From Filosporella fistucella (taxonomy: Eukaryota; Ascomycota; Leotiomycetes; Helotiales), in assembly GCA_030077755.1 (NCBI GenBank), contig JAQJZZ010000011.1:1550001-1614000 (forward strand): DNA of 64,000 bases, given 5' to 3'. Below the pieces are notes generated by a model that was not told the origin of the DNA, ran no database searches, and saw only the letters and a program-made list of their open reading frames with translations. The position numbers and the translations under genes are program-made. This document shows positions 1-8,342 of this stretch, one piece after another; the first letter of the stretch is position 1; the number at the start of each line of letters is the position of its first letter.

Positions 1-245
1 AGGTCAGACTGCTCAACCATAGCAAGAATATGGTTTCGAGCCTCTAGCCAACGAATATTCCCATATAATATGTTACCCTGTCGGAAGATCTCATTCAGCC
101 TGTCGACATTCTTCCGACTGAGCTCTCTCGGCTCGTTCCAAAGGAATTGAAGTGCTTCGAGCCGAACACGCGCGGTGCCTCTGTACTTGACGAATCGCTC
201 TGCTTCAAGTCTCAGCTCTTGCTCAGAGAACCGAGATCGATGCAT
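1..245 (-). CDS. DUF3723 family protein, N-terminal part (copy A), cut by the window edge
   Basis: The reverse strand is open from an ATG at 245 to the left edge, about 81 residues. It reads as the N-terminus of a DUF3723 protein. The stretch with FRGTARVRLEAL, then NEPRELSRKNVDRL, then EARNHI lines up with FRGSARISLDVL ... EVRNHI in the copy that starts at 43174. DUF3723 proteins are frequent cargo of Starship giant transposons and have no established biochemical function. The HGQHR motif would fall beyond the edge. The gene is head-to-head with the pseudokinase gene that starts at 577, the same arrangement seen at the two other DUF3723 genes here. Whether the full gene is intact cannot be seen. 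Confidence 0.8.
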   Translation of the reverse strand, partial: MHRSRFSEQELRLEAERFVKYRGTARVRLEALQFLWNEPRELSRKNVDRLNEIFRQGNILYGNIRWLEARNHILAMVEQSD

Positions 246-576
246 CTTAGGAGTGTGTATTTCAGCTACGCCTGAATCTCACTGTGTCCTGGGACGGATG
301 GAAGGTATTTGTAGGGAGGGAGGGAGGGAAGGGGGATGGGGGGATTATCGGTTCGAGAGGGTGCCAAATTCTGCTGCCCTCATCTCTAATTCATTCAAAG
401 TCTTAATCTAGCAATCTCGACTTGCATGAGTCTTCGAGTACCTTCCAAACCACACACAACAAGAGTGCGCGACGTACTTCTCATCTAATCTTTTGCTCGA
501 CCTCTCCTCTTCCACGACCTCCTCATCGCACATACGCACCGGCTTCCCAACCTCATCACCCACCCACGCGCCCAAG
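246..576. promoter_or_regulatory. Shared divergent spacer between DUF3723 copy A and its pseudokinase
   Basis: This 331-bp stretch separates two start codons that face away from each other, so it must hold both promoters. It contains a purine-rich run near 318-340 made of GGGA units, and a pyrimidine-rich stretch before 577, as is common just upstream of fungal start codons. I see no conserved operator-like motif by eye. The role is inferred from position only. Confidence 0.45.
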
Positions 577-1588
577 ATGGGTCGCTCCGATAATCGACTT
601 ACACAGATCGATATGTCCGCATTGGCAGAAGCCAGACCGCCAACCAAGGTTACGGAGCATGCGGTCTTGTACGACTCACTTAGCTCGACCCCCAAGAGTG
701 ATGCCTCGAGCAAGACCGGAGCCCGCTCCGTAGCAAACACATCGGGTACTATAGCAGGGACCGAAAAGGCGCAGTCGAGGATTGTCAAATCTGCGACGAA
801 TAACCCCCTCCAACTCAGAGCAGCGTTGGAATCCCTATGGGAGAAGTACCAAAGGTCTACAAGATTGAACTCGGTGGCCAAGTGGAAGTGGCTATTCGGA
901 AAGCCCCTCCAGTTGAGCCCGTCCATGTGCGAGCATTCTCGACCGAAGCAGCCGCGAAGACCCCGCAGTTGTTCCGACAACTTCAACATCGAAATATTGT
1001 CGCTGCCCTTGAAGCTTTCACAACCGATCACGGCCTATATCTGATTCTCGAGTACATGCCTCTCTCTCTCTCGCAAGTCGTAAGATCGCCAGCTTACCCT
1101 GATGAGCGACAACTCGCGGCTATCCTCGGACAGGTAGGCTTCCGTAAGTCATTCAAAATACGCACTAATTACAGTAGATGGTGACTGGCGTGGCGTACCT
1201 CACAAAAGGAAGGATTCGAACACGGGTCTCTCACTTGCTCGAACATCCTCCTGAACACGGACGGCAATGTCAAGATTGGTGAGTAGCCCTCCTATACGTG
1301 CAATACATGAATTGATCCGGCCCCGCAGCAAATCAAGAATGTTGTCACATAATATCAAAGCCAAAAGGTAAACCTCGCGATATCATGTCCCTCTCATTAA
1401 TCACGATGGAACTGATGCAGAAGTATGTTAAAGAGAGTGGGGCTATCGGTATCGACGATGTGCATCGCTGGCGTTCAAGTCCAGACACTGTTAGATTCCT
1501 TTCCGCAACGATATCTGCAATGTCGACGGCGGAGCTGCTCAAGGTATATCATCTCCTTCCTGTTACCCTTTTAGAAGTTGTGAGTTAG
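577..1588 (+). pseudogene. Pseudokinase gene of module A, broken by two frameshifts
   Basis: The frame opens at ATG 577 with NRLTQIDM, close to NRHTQIDM in the pseudokinase at 41740-42865. Kinase-like sequence continues through VYKIELGGQVEVAIRK, LQHRNIVAALEAF and LILEYMPLSLSQV. An intron follows near 1133-1183, then an exon with GVAYL and, in another frame, FEHGSLTCSNILLN. The last exon carries IMSLSLITMELMQKYV and VHRWRSS. The frame must change near 848 and again near 1212 (an extra G), so one protein cannot be made without errors. The catalytic-loop equivalent HGSLTCSN has no catalytic Asp and no DFG motif is present, so even an intact ancestor would be a pseudokinase. The C-terminal HPLL exon found in copy C is missing. 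Confidence 0.75.
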
Positions 1589-2180
1589 GAATAGAGGTTG
1601 TATTTGAATCTACAAATGTAGAGCGTTATACTTTCGTTGAAATATAGAATATTGTAGACGTGATTCCCATTCCACCTTACCTTCTGCCACCGTCCAACTG
1701 CTCCCGACGGCTCAGAGATGCTCGCCCAAGCAATGAGGTTCAAGTCCAGGACGGAGCCAAGAGCGCCGTCCCAACGCAGAAAGCAGGCTAGGGCAGTCTT
1801 CCTGTGACTTTGGGAATCACAGACTTGTAAGAGTGCTGGATGACTCGTCCTAGATATAGATTAGTCCTGGCTAAGATATTCTAGCTTGAAATGTCATTTG
1901 GGATTTTCAATCTGGCCCCTGGACGGTCTCAGGATTCTCTTAATCACAGGAAGGAATCTGCCATAGGACATTAATGATAGAGCAGCGCAGGTAGGACGCA
2001 GGTCCTGTGATAGGCGCCGTCCTACGTAGCTATCTGACCTGGATAGTCTGTCCCAGATGGCCATCTGTCCCAGTGAATTTGCTCCAGGACAGATCCTCGG
2101 CCAGGACTACCCACCCAGCACCCTCAGCACACCAGGACTCTCCGAGCCATAGCACCGTAGTCCCAGGGAACTAGGTCGAG

Positions 2181-2390
2181 TATGTCACGTGCAAATATTC
2201 CGTTTTGGAATTTGGTGATGCTAGCACGATATTTGGGCTGATCTTACGTATTGGGTTTGCATATACCATCTATGGGCTTGAGTCAAAGTATGCGTTAATT
2301 CTTAATACAGACATAGCGCCAGGATAAGGATTCCCCGCGATTTTACATTACTAAACCAGATCACATGATGTTGAAGTCTTGGTCCCGTGC
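2181..2390. repeat. Dispersed repeat, left copy
   Basis: From about 2269 this matches 47165-47310 in the same orientation. It shares CTATGGG(C/T)TTGAGTC, then AAAGTATGCGTTAATTCT, then TAGCGCCAGGATAAGGATT, then GCGATTTTA. Weaker similarity (CACGTG, GCTAGCACG, CGATATT) extends the match leftward to about 2185. No reading frame is conserved, so this is probably a MITE-like or LTR-derived non-coding element. Confidence 0.6.
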
Positions 2391-2554
2391 CTTGTCATGA
2401 CCTTCGAGCTTCTGTCCTTTAGTGTTCAAGTACCTGTCATGGTGGTTAAGGTAGATATTTTTATTTTACGACGGGGTCGCCTGAGACCTGTAACGCAGCG
2501 CTCGGTACCCTTTGGCTTAACAATCTCTATCGATCGGAGAAGCATGTTGGAATG

Positions 2555-2622
2555 AGCATACGCCAAATAAGCATACACCAAATAAGCATACACCAAATAA
2601 GCATACGCCAAAATAAGCATAA
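2555..2622. repeat. Minisatellite, about 17-bp unit, four copies
   Basis: The unit ATAAGCATACACCAA is repeated four times with minor changes (acg/aca). It has no coding role that I can see. Confidence 0.7.
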
Positions 2623-3612
2623 GTTTAGCGACAAACTAGGGATGCACACTTGCCGACGATGAAAAGGCTGTGAATAGGATTATAAGCTTTTCGATGGTCT
2701 ACTATAGTGGAGCAACACCTTAAGATTCTGGGTTTTATAAAGCGTTTTTGTTATTTAGCAACTACTTAGCTGAGACGTTCGACGTTTGCAGCACCGCATC
2801 AAGCCGGGACTGATCATTGATCGTCGTCTTGTCGTGAATTACCGCAACATTTCGCTGTCCCGGCCTCTATTTAACCCACTGTGACGGAATATTCATGACT
2901 GACGCGTAACTGAGACGTGTGACTCACCCTCATAGAACATTCTAGACTCTGTCTTGATCCTTTTCATCCTCTTCAAGCTTTGAGTGACGTAGTTTGAGCT
3001 TCGCCAAGCGTGCGTCCCCTGCTAGTGTACCCGACTGCCTATCTTAATCTCTATGTAACCTCGATTGCCAGATTGGGATTTGAGACAAATACAGTAGGGT
3101 GCGAAAATAGTGTTCTAATGGACACTCTATGATTTTATTTCTGGACCCATATTTACCCGCCTTAGTACCATTATGGACTAGTCAAGGTCAGACCCTGTAT
3201 CCATAGTACTGTGGGGGTCAGCGCCAAAAGTGGACTGCTGCCTAAGGACAGGACGCCAGCCAAATCAGCAAGTTTCGAAGCACAAAAGATGACATTCCTA
3301 ATTATGATGACTACAGTAAAGCAACCGTAACAATTAGATAGCTGGATTCAGGCCCTGTTGATTACACGATGAAATTGGATGTGGTAATTAGAGCATCTCA
3401 CTGATAGCTACAAGGGAAAGGCCGTAGAATTCCTTCACAAGAGGCGCACCATTGAGTTTCTACGTGAAATCTTACAATGCTATACGAATACTGTATTCTT
3501 TCCGAACTAGTGAAGGCTGCGATTCATTGCCGCCGCCTTCTGTATAGATAAAGAGCGGAACCATCACGCATCAACGTCACGGGCCGCTTGTTGTGTGTGA
3601 CGAAGCGTGTCC

Positions 3613-4899
3613 CTAGCTTAACTGGAACGGCTGCCATCTCTTCCTCCTCAGACCTTGTCTAGCTTGCGACTTTGGTTCTTGTACCTTGCCTTTCGAATTT
3701 GTACATACTTCTTCAATCGTATGTCGCATCTTCGGATTCCTCGAATCCCTCCATGACAATTGTGCGGCGCTCTCCAGAGGATGTGGTGATATACGACCGA
3801 TGAGCTTTGGGAATAGCTCGACTGGGGGGCTTCCAGAAGACATTTCTGCTTCAGTGCTCTCAACCGCTAGAAGGCTTTCCGTGATCTTCTTCACTTTTGA
3901 GGGATCCCATCCGCTGAATGACGGTTGCTGTTCTCGTAATGACCGTGAAGATTCGAGCGCTGGGAACACCCTATCGTCAAGCAAACTTTCGCATACAGTG
4001 GTGAGGAAATCTTCTTCTCCGCTAGGTAGCTGCTCCTTCCATGGAAGACTTGAACTAGCTAGCATTGGGGACAAAACATAGTCGGCATCAGAGCTGACTT
4101 CCACCGACCAGCGGCGGCCAATATTGATGAAACAACCCCTCTGAGGAATCAAGCTCTTATGTTCTTGAAATATGTCTCGCACCTGCAATTCGGGATGCTG
4201 TAGGCCAAGGCGATATGCCTTCGCATCTCTAACGGACCCAAATTCTAGGAGGAGCATAACTAGTTCTAGCGTGCCACTCCGGATGGTGTCGTTCGACTTG
4301 TCCGAAGCTTCTGGCTTAAGAGCGAGGTGCAGTGGTGTGTTACCTTTCGATGTCCTAGCATGAATATTTGCGCCAGACTCCAAGAACACACGCGCAGACT
4401 TTGCCAGTTTTCGGAAACAAGCTGCGTGCAAAGAAGTATAACCGGCTTCGTCTGCAATCTGGCTGTTAGGGTCACTCAGTTTACTAAAGAGAAAGATAGC
4501 GATCTCCTCATGGCCTGCCAATAGCGCTAGAAGGAGAGGCTTCCACCCCTTAGCTCCACACACCTCGGGACTCCCTCCCTTCTTGAGGAGAAGCTCAATC
4601 ATGCCAAAATGTCCCGCCGCAGCTGCAGCATGTAAAGGTGTCCCACGGCGTACAGGCATTCCCCGAGTATTCACTTCCGCACCAAGCCGAAGGAGTCGCC
4701 GAACCAAATTCCTGCGATCCATTTTTGCAGCCCATATCAAAGCACTCCCATCATAGTATCGAACGTTTAATCGCAGCAAAAACTTCCGAAGGAGGTAGTA
4801 TAAGCGTCGGCAGGATCGGACGAGAGTATAGACTTGTCCCTGCGTTAATAGTCCCACTATAGAGAAGAGAAGTTCGTTTGGGAGGAGGAGTAGTGACAT
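3613..4899 (-). CDS. F-box-like and ankyrin-repeat protein
   Basis: A single-exon 428-aa protein. Residues 4-40 (LLLPNELLFSIVGLL ... SCRRLYYLL) look like an F-box, the motif that docks a protein on SKP1 in SCF ubiquitin ligases. Residues about 50-230 hold five ankyrin repeats (ALIWAAKMDRRNLVRRLL, TPLHAAAAAGHFGMIELLL, LALLAGHEEIAIFL, TSLHAACFRKLAKSARVFL, TPLHLAL), usually a binding surface for the target. The C-terminal 190 residues are low in recognisable features and rich in Ser, Glu and Lys. Fungal genomes carry large lineage-specific sets of such genes, so the substrate cannot be guessed. The start is the first ATG of the frame and is followed directly by the F-box. Confidence 0.85.
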   Translation of the reverse strand: MSLLLLPNELLFSIVGLLTQGQVYTLVRSCRRLYYLLRKFLLRLNVRYYDGSALIWAAKMDRRNLVRRLLRLGAEVNTRGMPVRRGTPLHAAAAAGHFGMIELLLKKGGSPEVCGAKGWKPLLLALLAGHEEIAIFLFSKLSDPNSQIADEAGYTSLHAACFRKLAKSARVFLESGANIHARTSKGNTPLHLALKPEASDKSNDTIRSGTLELVMLLLEFGSVRDAKAYRLGLQHPELQVRDIFQEHKSLIPQRGCFINIGRRWSVEVSSDADYVLSPMLASSSLPWKEQLPSGEEDFLTTVCESLLDDRVFPALESSRSLREQQPSFSGWDPSKVKKITESLLAVESTEAEMSSGSPPVELFPKLIGRISPHPLESAAQLSWRDSRNPKMRHTIEEVCTNSKGKVQEPKSQARQGLRRKRWQPFQLS

Positions 4900-5596
4900 A
4901 TTGAGTGACGGAACAACGAGGTGATTAGTGGGATATTAATGTGGTATTCTCTGTATGATAGTGAGGTTCCAAGGCCCGGGTAAGATTCTTTCTGAGTGTT
5001 CTGAGTGTGAGGGCTCGCTGGTGGGAGCTGTGGAGGGTCTTCCTACTTCGCGATGAGGACCACGGCGTCACTAGTACAGTAGTTCAGGAGAAGGGTCGTA
5101 GTAGTTAACTTACACAAGACCACAATAAAAAGCGACACTGTGAGGGCAGCTGAGTACAGTACAATACTGTGTTGATACTTACATCTGCGGTTCCCGAGAA
5201 TCCTAGTCCAGTTTAGAATTCAACATCACGTGTAACTCATGCCTTGGGATCTAGGCTTCAAGATGCTAGAACATTCCGCTACTGTGAAGTTTTTGAACTA
5301 CATCTCTCCTCATTACTCTTCCCGTAGCAACAACGAATTTGGTACAGTACTGAAGAACATACTCCCTATACTGGCGTATAAACATTGACAAGATATCCTC
5401 CACCACAGGTGGGAGCCGAGCTACATACATGCTACAGGCTTACAAGGCGCTGACGTAACCCATTATTCAACATACAGTCCAGCTGTTGTGAAGTCACGTG
5501 ATATAAGTACACAGTGTCCTCAAAATCCGCTGTTTTGCTCAAACATTAGGCGTATCTTCCTCCAAATTGCACCATGAACGCTGCATCCACCGGACC
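4900..5596. other. Intergenic spacer with a TCACGTGATATA site
   Basis: No gene is evident. TCACGTGATATA lies at 5494-5505, about 90 bp before the next start codon. The same 12-mer is found at 8228 and 50262. ACAGTA words recur at 5080-5170. The stretch presumably holds the promoters of the flanking divergent genes. Confidence 0.35.
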
Positions 5597-6024
5597 ATGG
5601 ATGCAGATGATTATGTGAATGAATGGTCCAGTGACAACGAGAGTGATCGTCAATCCAATGATGGTTCGAGTCTAAATATTCAGCCTGTGCGTGGCGCACA
5701 GCTGCCGCAGCAGAGCCTGCCACTAGAACATTGTCATTTGTGCCATATGCGGACTGGGACCCTGACCAAGCCTACGATGATCTACCCCCCTCTTGCATGC
5801 ACTACTTTATAGAATGGAAGTTGACAGTGAATAGAAGGATAATAGCGAAACAAACCGAGAATGACCTTGTCGTAGCACCGGGCGACTTCTGGAAAGAAGA
5901 ACTCCTTTCTAAGATTGCAGACATTGTAAAGTCCACTGGTAAATCTTGTGAGGCTGATGCTACAACAAAATGCCCTGAACAGCCAACCGGAAATCATCAT
6001 CATGATGCATTGAAAATCATGTGA
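5597..6024 (+). CDS. Small accessory protein with an IEWK motif, possibly two exons
   Basis: The N-terminal frame starts at ATG 5597 (MDADDYVNEW, acidic and Ser-rich). The conserved core lies in another frame: FVPYADWDPDQAYDD, then HYFIEWKLTVN, then DLVVAPGDFW. A 53-nt intron from the GTCAAT near 5652 to the CAG at about 5704 would join the two in phase (..DNESD, then PAAAEPATRTLSF). Its donor is weak, so a frameshift mutation is the alternative. Proteins with this DWD ... IEWK ... DLVLAP pattern recur in leotiomycete accessory regions; that is from memory. The E-x-K spacing could suggest a PD-(D/E)XK nuclease-like fold, but this is speculative. The reading ends 100 nt after the core. Confidence 0.5.
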
Positions 6025-6377
6025 TCTAGGGTCCTACTGTATGATTGGTGCCCGAGAATCTTATGGTCCGCCAACCCACTCTCCCCAGTAAAGGCTCAAC
6101 AGCTTGAGTTAAGCAAAAAACAACGCCTTGTACATCTGTAGGAGTGACTGTTCTAAGTAGTGTGAGGTTTTTAAGTTCACAAGATATCATTTCAGTATTA
6201 GAAAGTGTGATGTTTAAGAAATGAGTGAGAGTCAATTTAGCATAGTCTAGAGGCAAAGTGCAACTATTGTTTCTCATCCTAAGTTTCTGGCAAGACAAAT
6301 ACATAAATACAAGAGATGAAGCAGTAGAATGGATCATATGGCGTAAATAGCTGAAGAATCCTGCTTTGTAGAGATAT

Positions 6378-6602
6378 TTATTTTTCAGTGAGGCCTACAG
6401 GGGTCACGCTTCGGTCTGCAGGGATTTTCGCTTGGCAGGGACGTCTCTTAAAGAGTTTTCCGTTCCTCCGTCCCAAAACGTAAATGTCACAGCCAAACTC
6501 GCTCCTTAGCTCATCTGCCTTTTCCATAAAGGTGATTTTCCTTCTCCGAAAATTATCTGTCACGCCTTTGGCCGAGCGCTGTTCAGATCGCACCTTTTCC
6601 AT
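6378..6602 (-). CDS. Small MADS-like protein (74 aa), probably decayed
   Basis: The 74-residue frame holds TDNFRRRKITFMEKADELR, then FGCDIYVLGRRNGKLF. This is the pattern of the first half of a MADS/SRF DNA-binding domain: a basic RRK stretch, a helix with KADEL, then a strand with an I-Y-V-L-x-R-x-N-G-K turn. Full MADS proteins are longer and continue into a dimerisation strand; here the frame ends soon after. A frameshifted relative lies at 7887-8040 and a third at 34040-34327. The gene may be a remnant or a short DNA-binding protein. Confidence 0.5.
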   Translation of the reverse strand: MEKVRSEQRSAKGVTDNFRRRKITFMEKADELRSEFGCDIYVLGRRNGKLFKRRPCQAKIPADRSVTPVGLTEK

Positions 6603-6853
6603 GCTTCAAAGAGACTTCGAATATTCCTCCCAAGGTGTTGTAAGCTGTTCAATGCAATAATTCTCGAGCTCCCTTTGTGGTGGCCTCCGATAATCTGATA
6701 AAGAATATTTCCACATCCTGCGTACATTTTACCTCTTCTTGACATATTATATCGAATCTGCAGAGTTTTGCCTTCGAGTCCATCTTCTTAATTTCGGTCA
6801 GCGTTCAACTGCGGGAGAGAAGAACGAAATCTCACTAATACGATGTCACAGCT

Positions 6854-6974
6854 GACATCAATGGTTACAGACTGAAGATGACTGAATCTTTTTGCCATTT
6901 TTAGGGGAGTGCTGACGCTGTGACATCAAATGGTTACAGACTGAAGATGACTGAATCTTCTTGCCATTTTCTAG
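6854..6974. repeat. Tandem duplication, 68-bp period, two copies
   Basis: GACATCA, GGTTACAGACTGAAGATGAC and TGAATCTT followed by TTGCCATTTT occur at 6854 and again at 6922. Both copies lie in the spacer between two MADS-like sequences, and no coding role is seen. Confidence 0.75.
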
Positions 6975-7886
6975 GGCAGAGCTGATTGCGAAAGCAAATC
7001 AAGAGCGGAGATTCGCAGATGGTTGGAAGCTTGTACATTCGATACCAGGGTTGTGGTTCAATGAAAATCGTGCTTGTTCTACTAGCTAGCGGCCATAGCT
7101 GAAACAGGACGAGAACCCCATTTCAAAGATAGAATTGCAGAATCTTTGAATACTGTAGTAATCTTAGTTGGCTGTTTCAATCGCTTAATCTCTTCAGCCA
7201 CCAATACGAATTACGAACTCACACAGAAATGAGGACTTTTGGAGTAGCTTCAGCATTTTCATCTCTCCAGTGCTGTCAACCATCCAGCCTTGTCATCTCT
7301 CCAGCAGGCTCCTTAGGCATTAATATTACGCGCTTCAAAAGATCCTGCCCTACGCCTTTACGTAGTATAGGATGAAACCCATTTTGGCCCTCTCGAATAA
7401 TCCGTTCTGCCGGAGAGATATGCAACTGACCAGCCTTGGATCACGTGGACGTCAACTGAGGCGCGTATATTTAAAACCCCGCTCCCCGCAATCCGAAGCC
7501 GCTTACTGAATCCTCCCCTGTGAGGCTGTTATTTCGTTTTCCAAATTAATGATTAGTTCTAGTTTTTTTATACTTGTAAAATCAAAATTATCCTTTCGTA
7601 GTTAGCTCGGCTTAAAAAAATGGCAGGAAAGATCCGGTCATCCTGTAACTCAGCCGTAACATCTCATTGCGGAAGATATTGATCGTTTTTCTTTTTCGCA
7701 ATTAAATGCTAACCAAATAAACTCGAAAACTAACCAATGCGGTTTTAATATATCGAGAAGATATTAAATGCTCGCGAGTAATAGAAGTATTTTTGATCGG
7801 TTGATTGAAGACTTTGAGGTGGACGCTTTTATATACTCTATAGGGATTAGCCGAAGCCACTTTGAGAACTCGCGATCGCCACGACA

Positions 7887-8040
7887 CTCAAGAAAAAAAG
7901 GAAAGTAACAGATAACTTCCGAAAAGAAAAAACACTCTTGTAGAAAAGGCAAATGAGTTGTGGACCGAGTTCGACTGTAATGTTTATATTTTGTTGTGGC
8001 GGAATGGGAAACCCCTTCCTGGCCACTCAGCTCAACAGAA
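7887..8040 (+). pseudogene. MADS-like domain remnant with a frameshift
   Basis: One forward frame reads KKRKVTDNFRKEKTLL and stops at TAG. The next frame continues with EKANELWTEFDCNVYILLWRNGKP. Together they parallel the MADS-like frame at 6378-6602 (VTDNFRRRK, EKADELRSEFGC, YVLGRRNGKLF). One base has been gained or lost where TTGTAGAAAAGG joins them. There is no start codon in frame nearby. I read it as a dead copy in the opposite orientation to its neighbour. Confidence 0.6.
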
Positions 8041-8342
8041 GTCATAAAGTTACGTAGCTATATAGCTTAATGTGAATCATGTTGGTCAGAGAGTCAACCA
8101 AGTCTCTACTTGTCAATAGTATTATAATTGCGGGAAAACTGATCTATAAAGTGACTCTAATTATAACCTATGAAAGATACGCCACCAAGTACAACGATGT
8201 AGTCTGCCAGACAGGCGATCCAGAAGATCACGTGATATAAGCTTTCGATTTGACTGACGCCAGTGATTCCAGCTCTTGCGACAAACCGAGCTTCGAAGTC
8301 ACGAATCATAACCAGAATTCTTGGCCACTCTCACCTCCAAAG

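Larger units (their letters stand above)
1589..3612. other. Gene-free AT-rich spacer with repeats
   Basis: I see no convincing coding sequence in these 2 kb. The stretch holds one copy of a dispersed repeat (2181-2390), a short minisatellite (2555-2622), and many C-to-T-looking AT-rich runs. The GC-richer part at 1780-2160 repeats short CCAGGAC/GTCCTGG words on both strands, which suggests an old repeat rather than a gene. Confidence 0.4.

Noticed and set aside
493..1044. A stand-alone 183-residue protein at the kinase locus
   Set aside because: Only its middle fits the kinase N-terminus; after about 848 it runs in the wrong frame of the same pseudogene.
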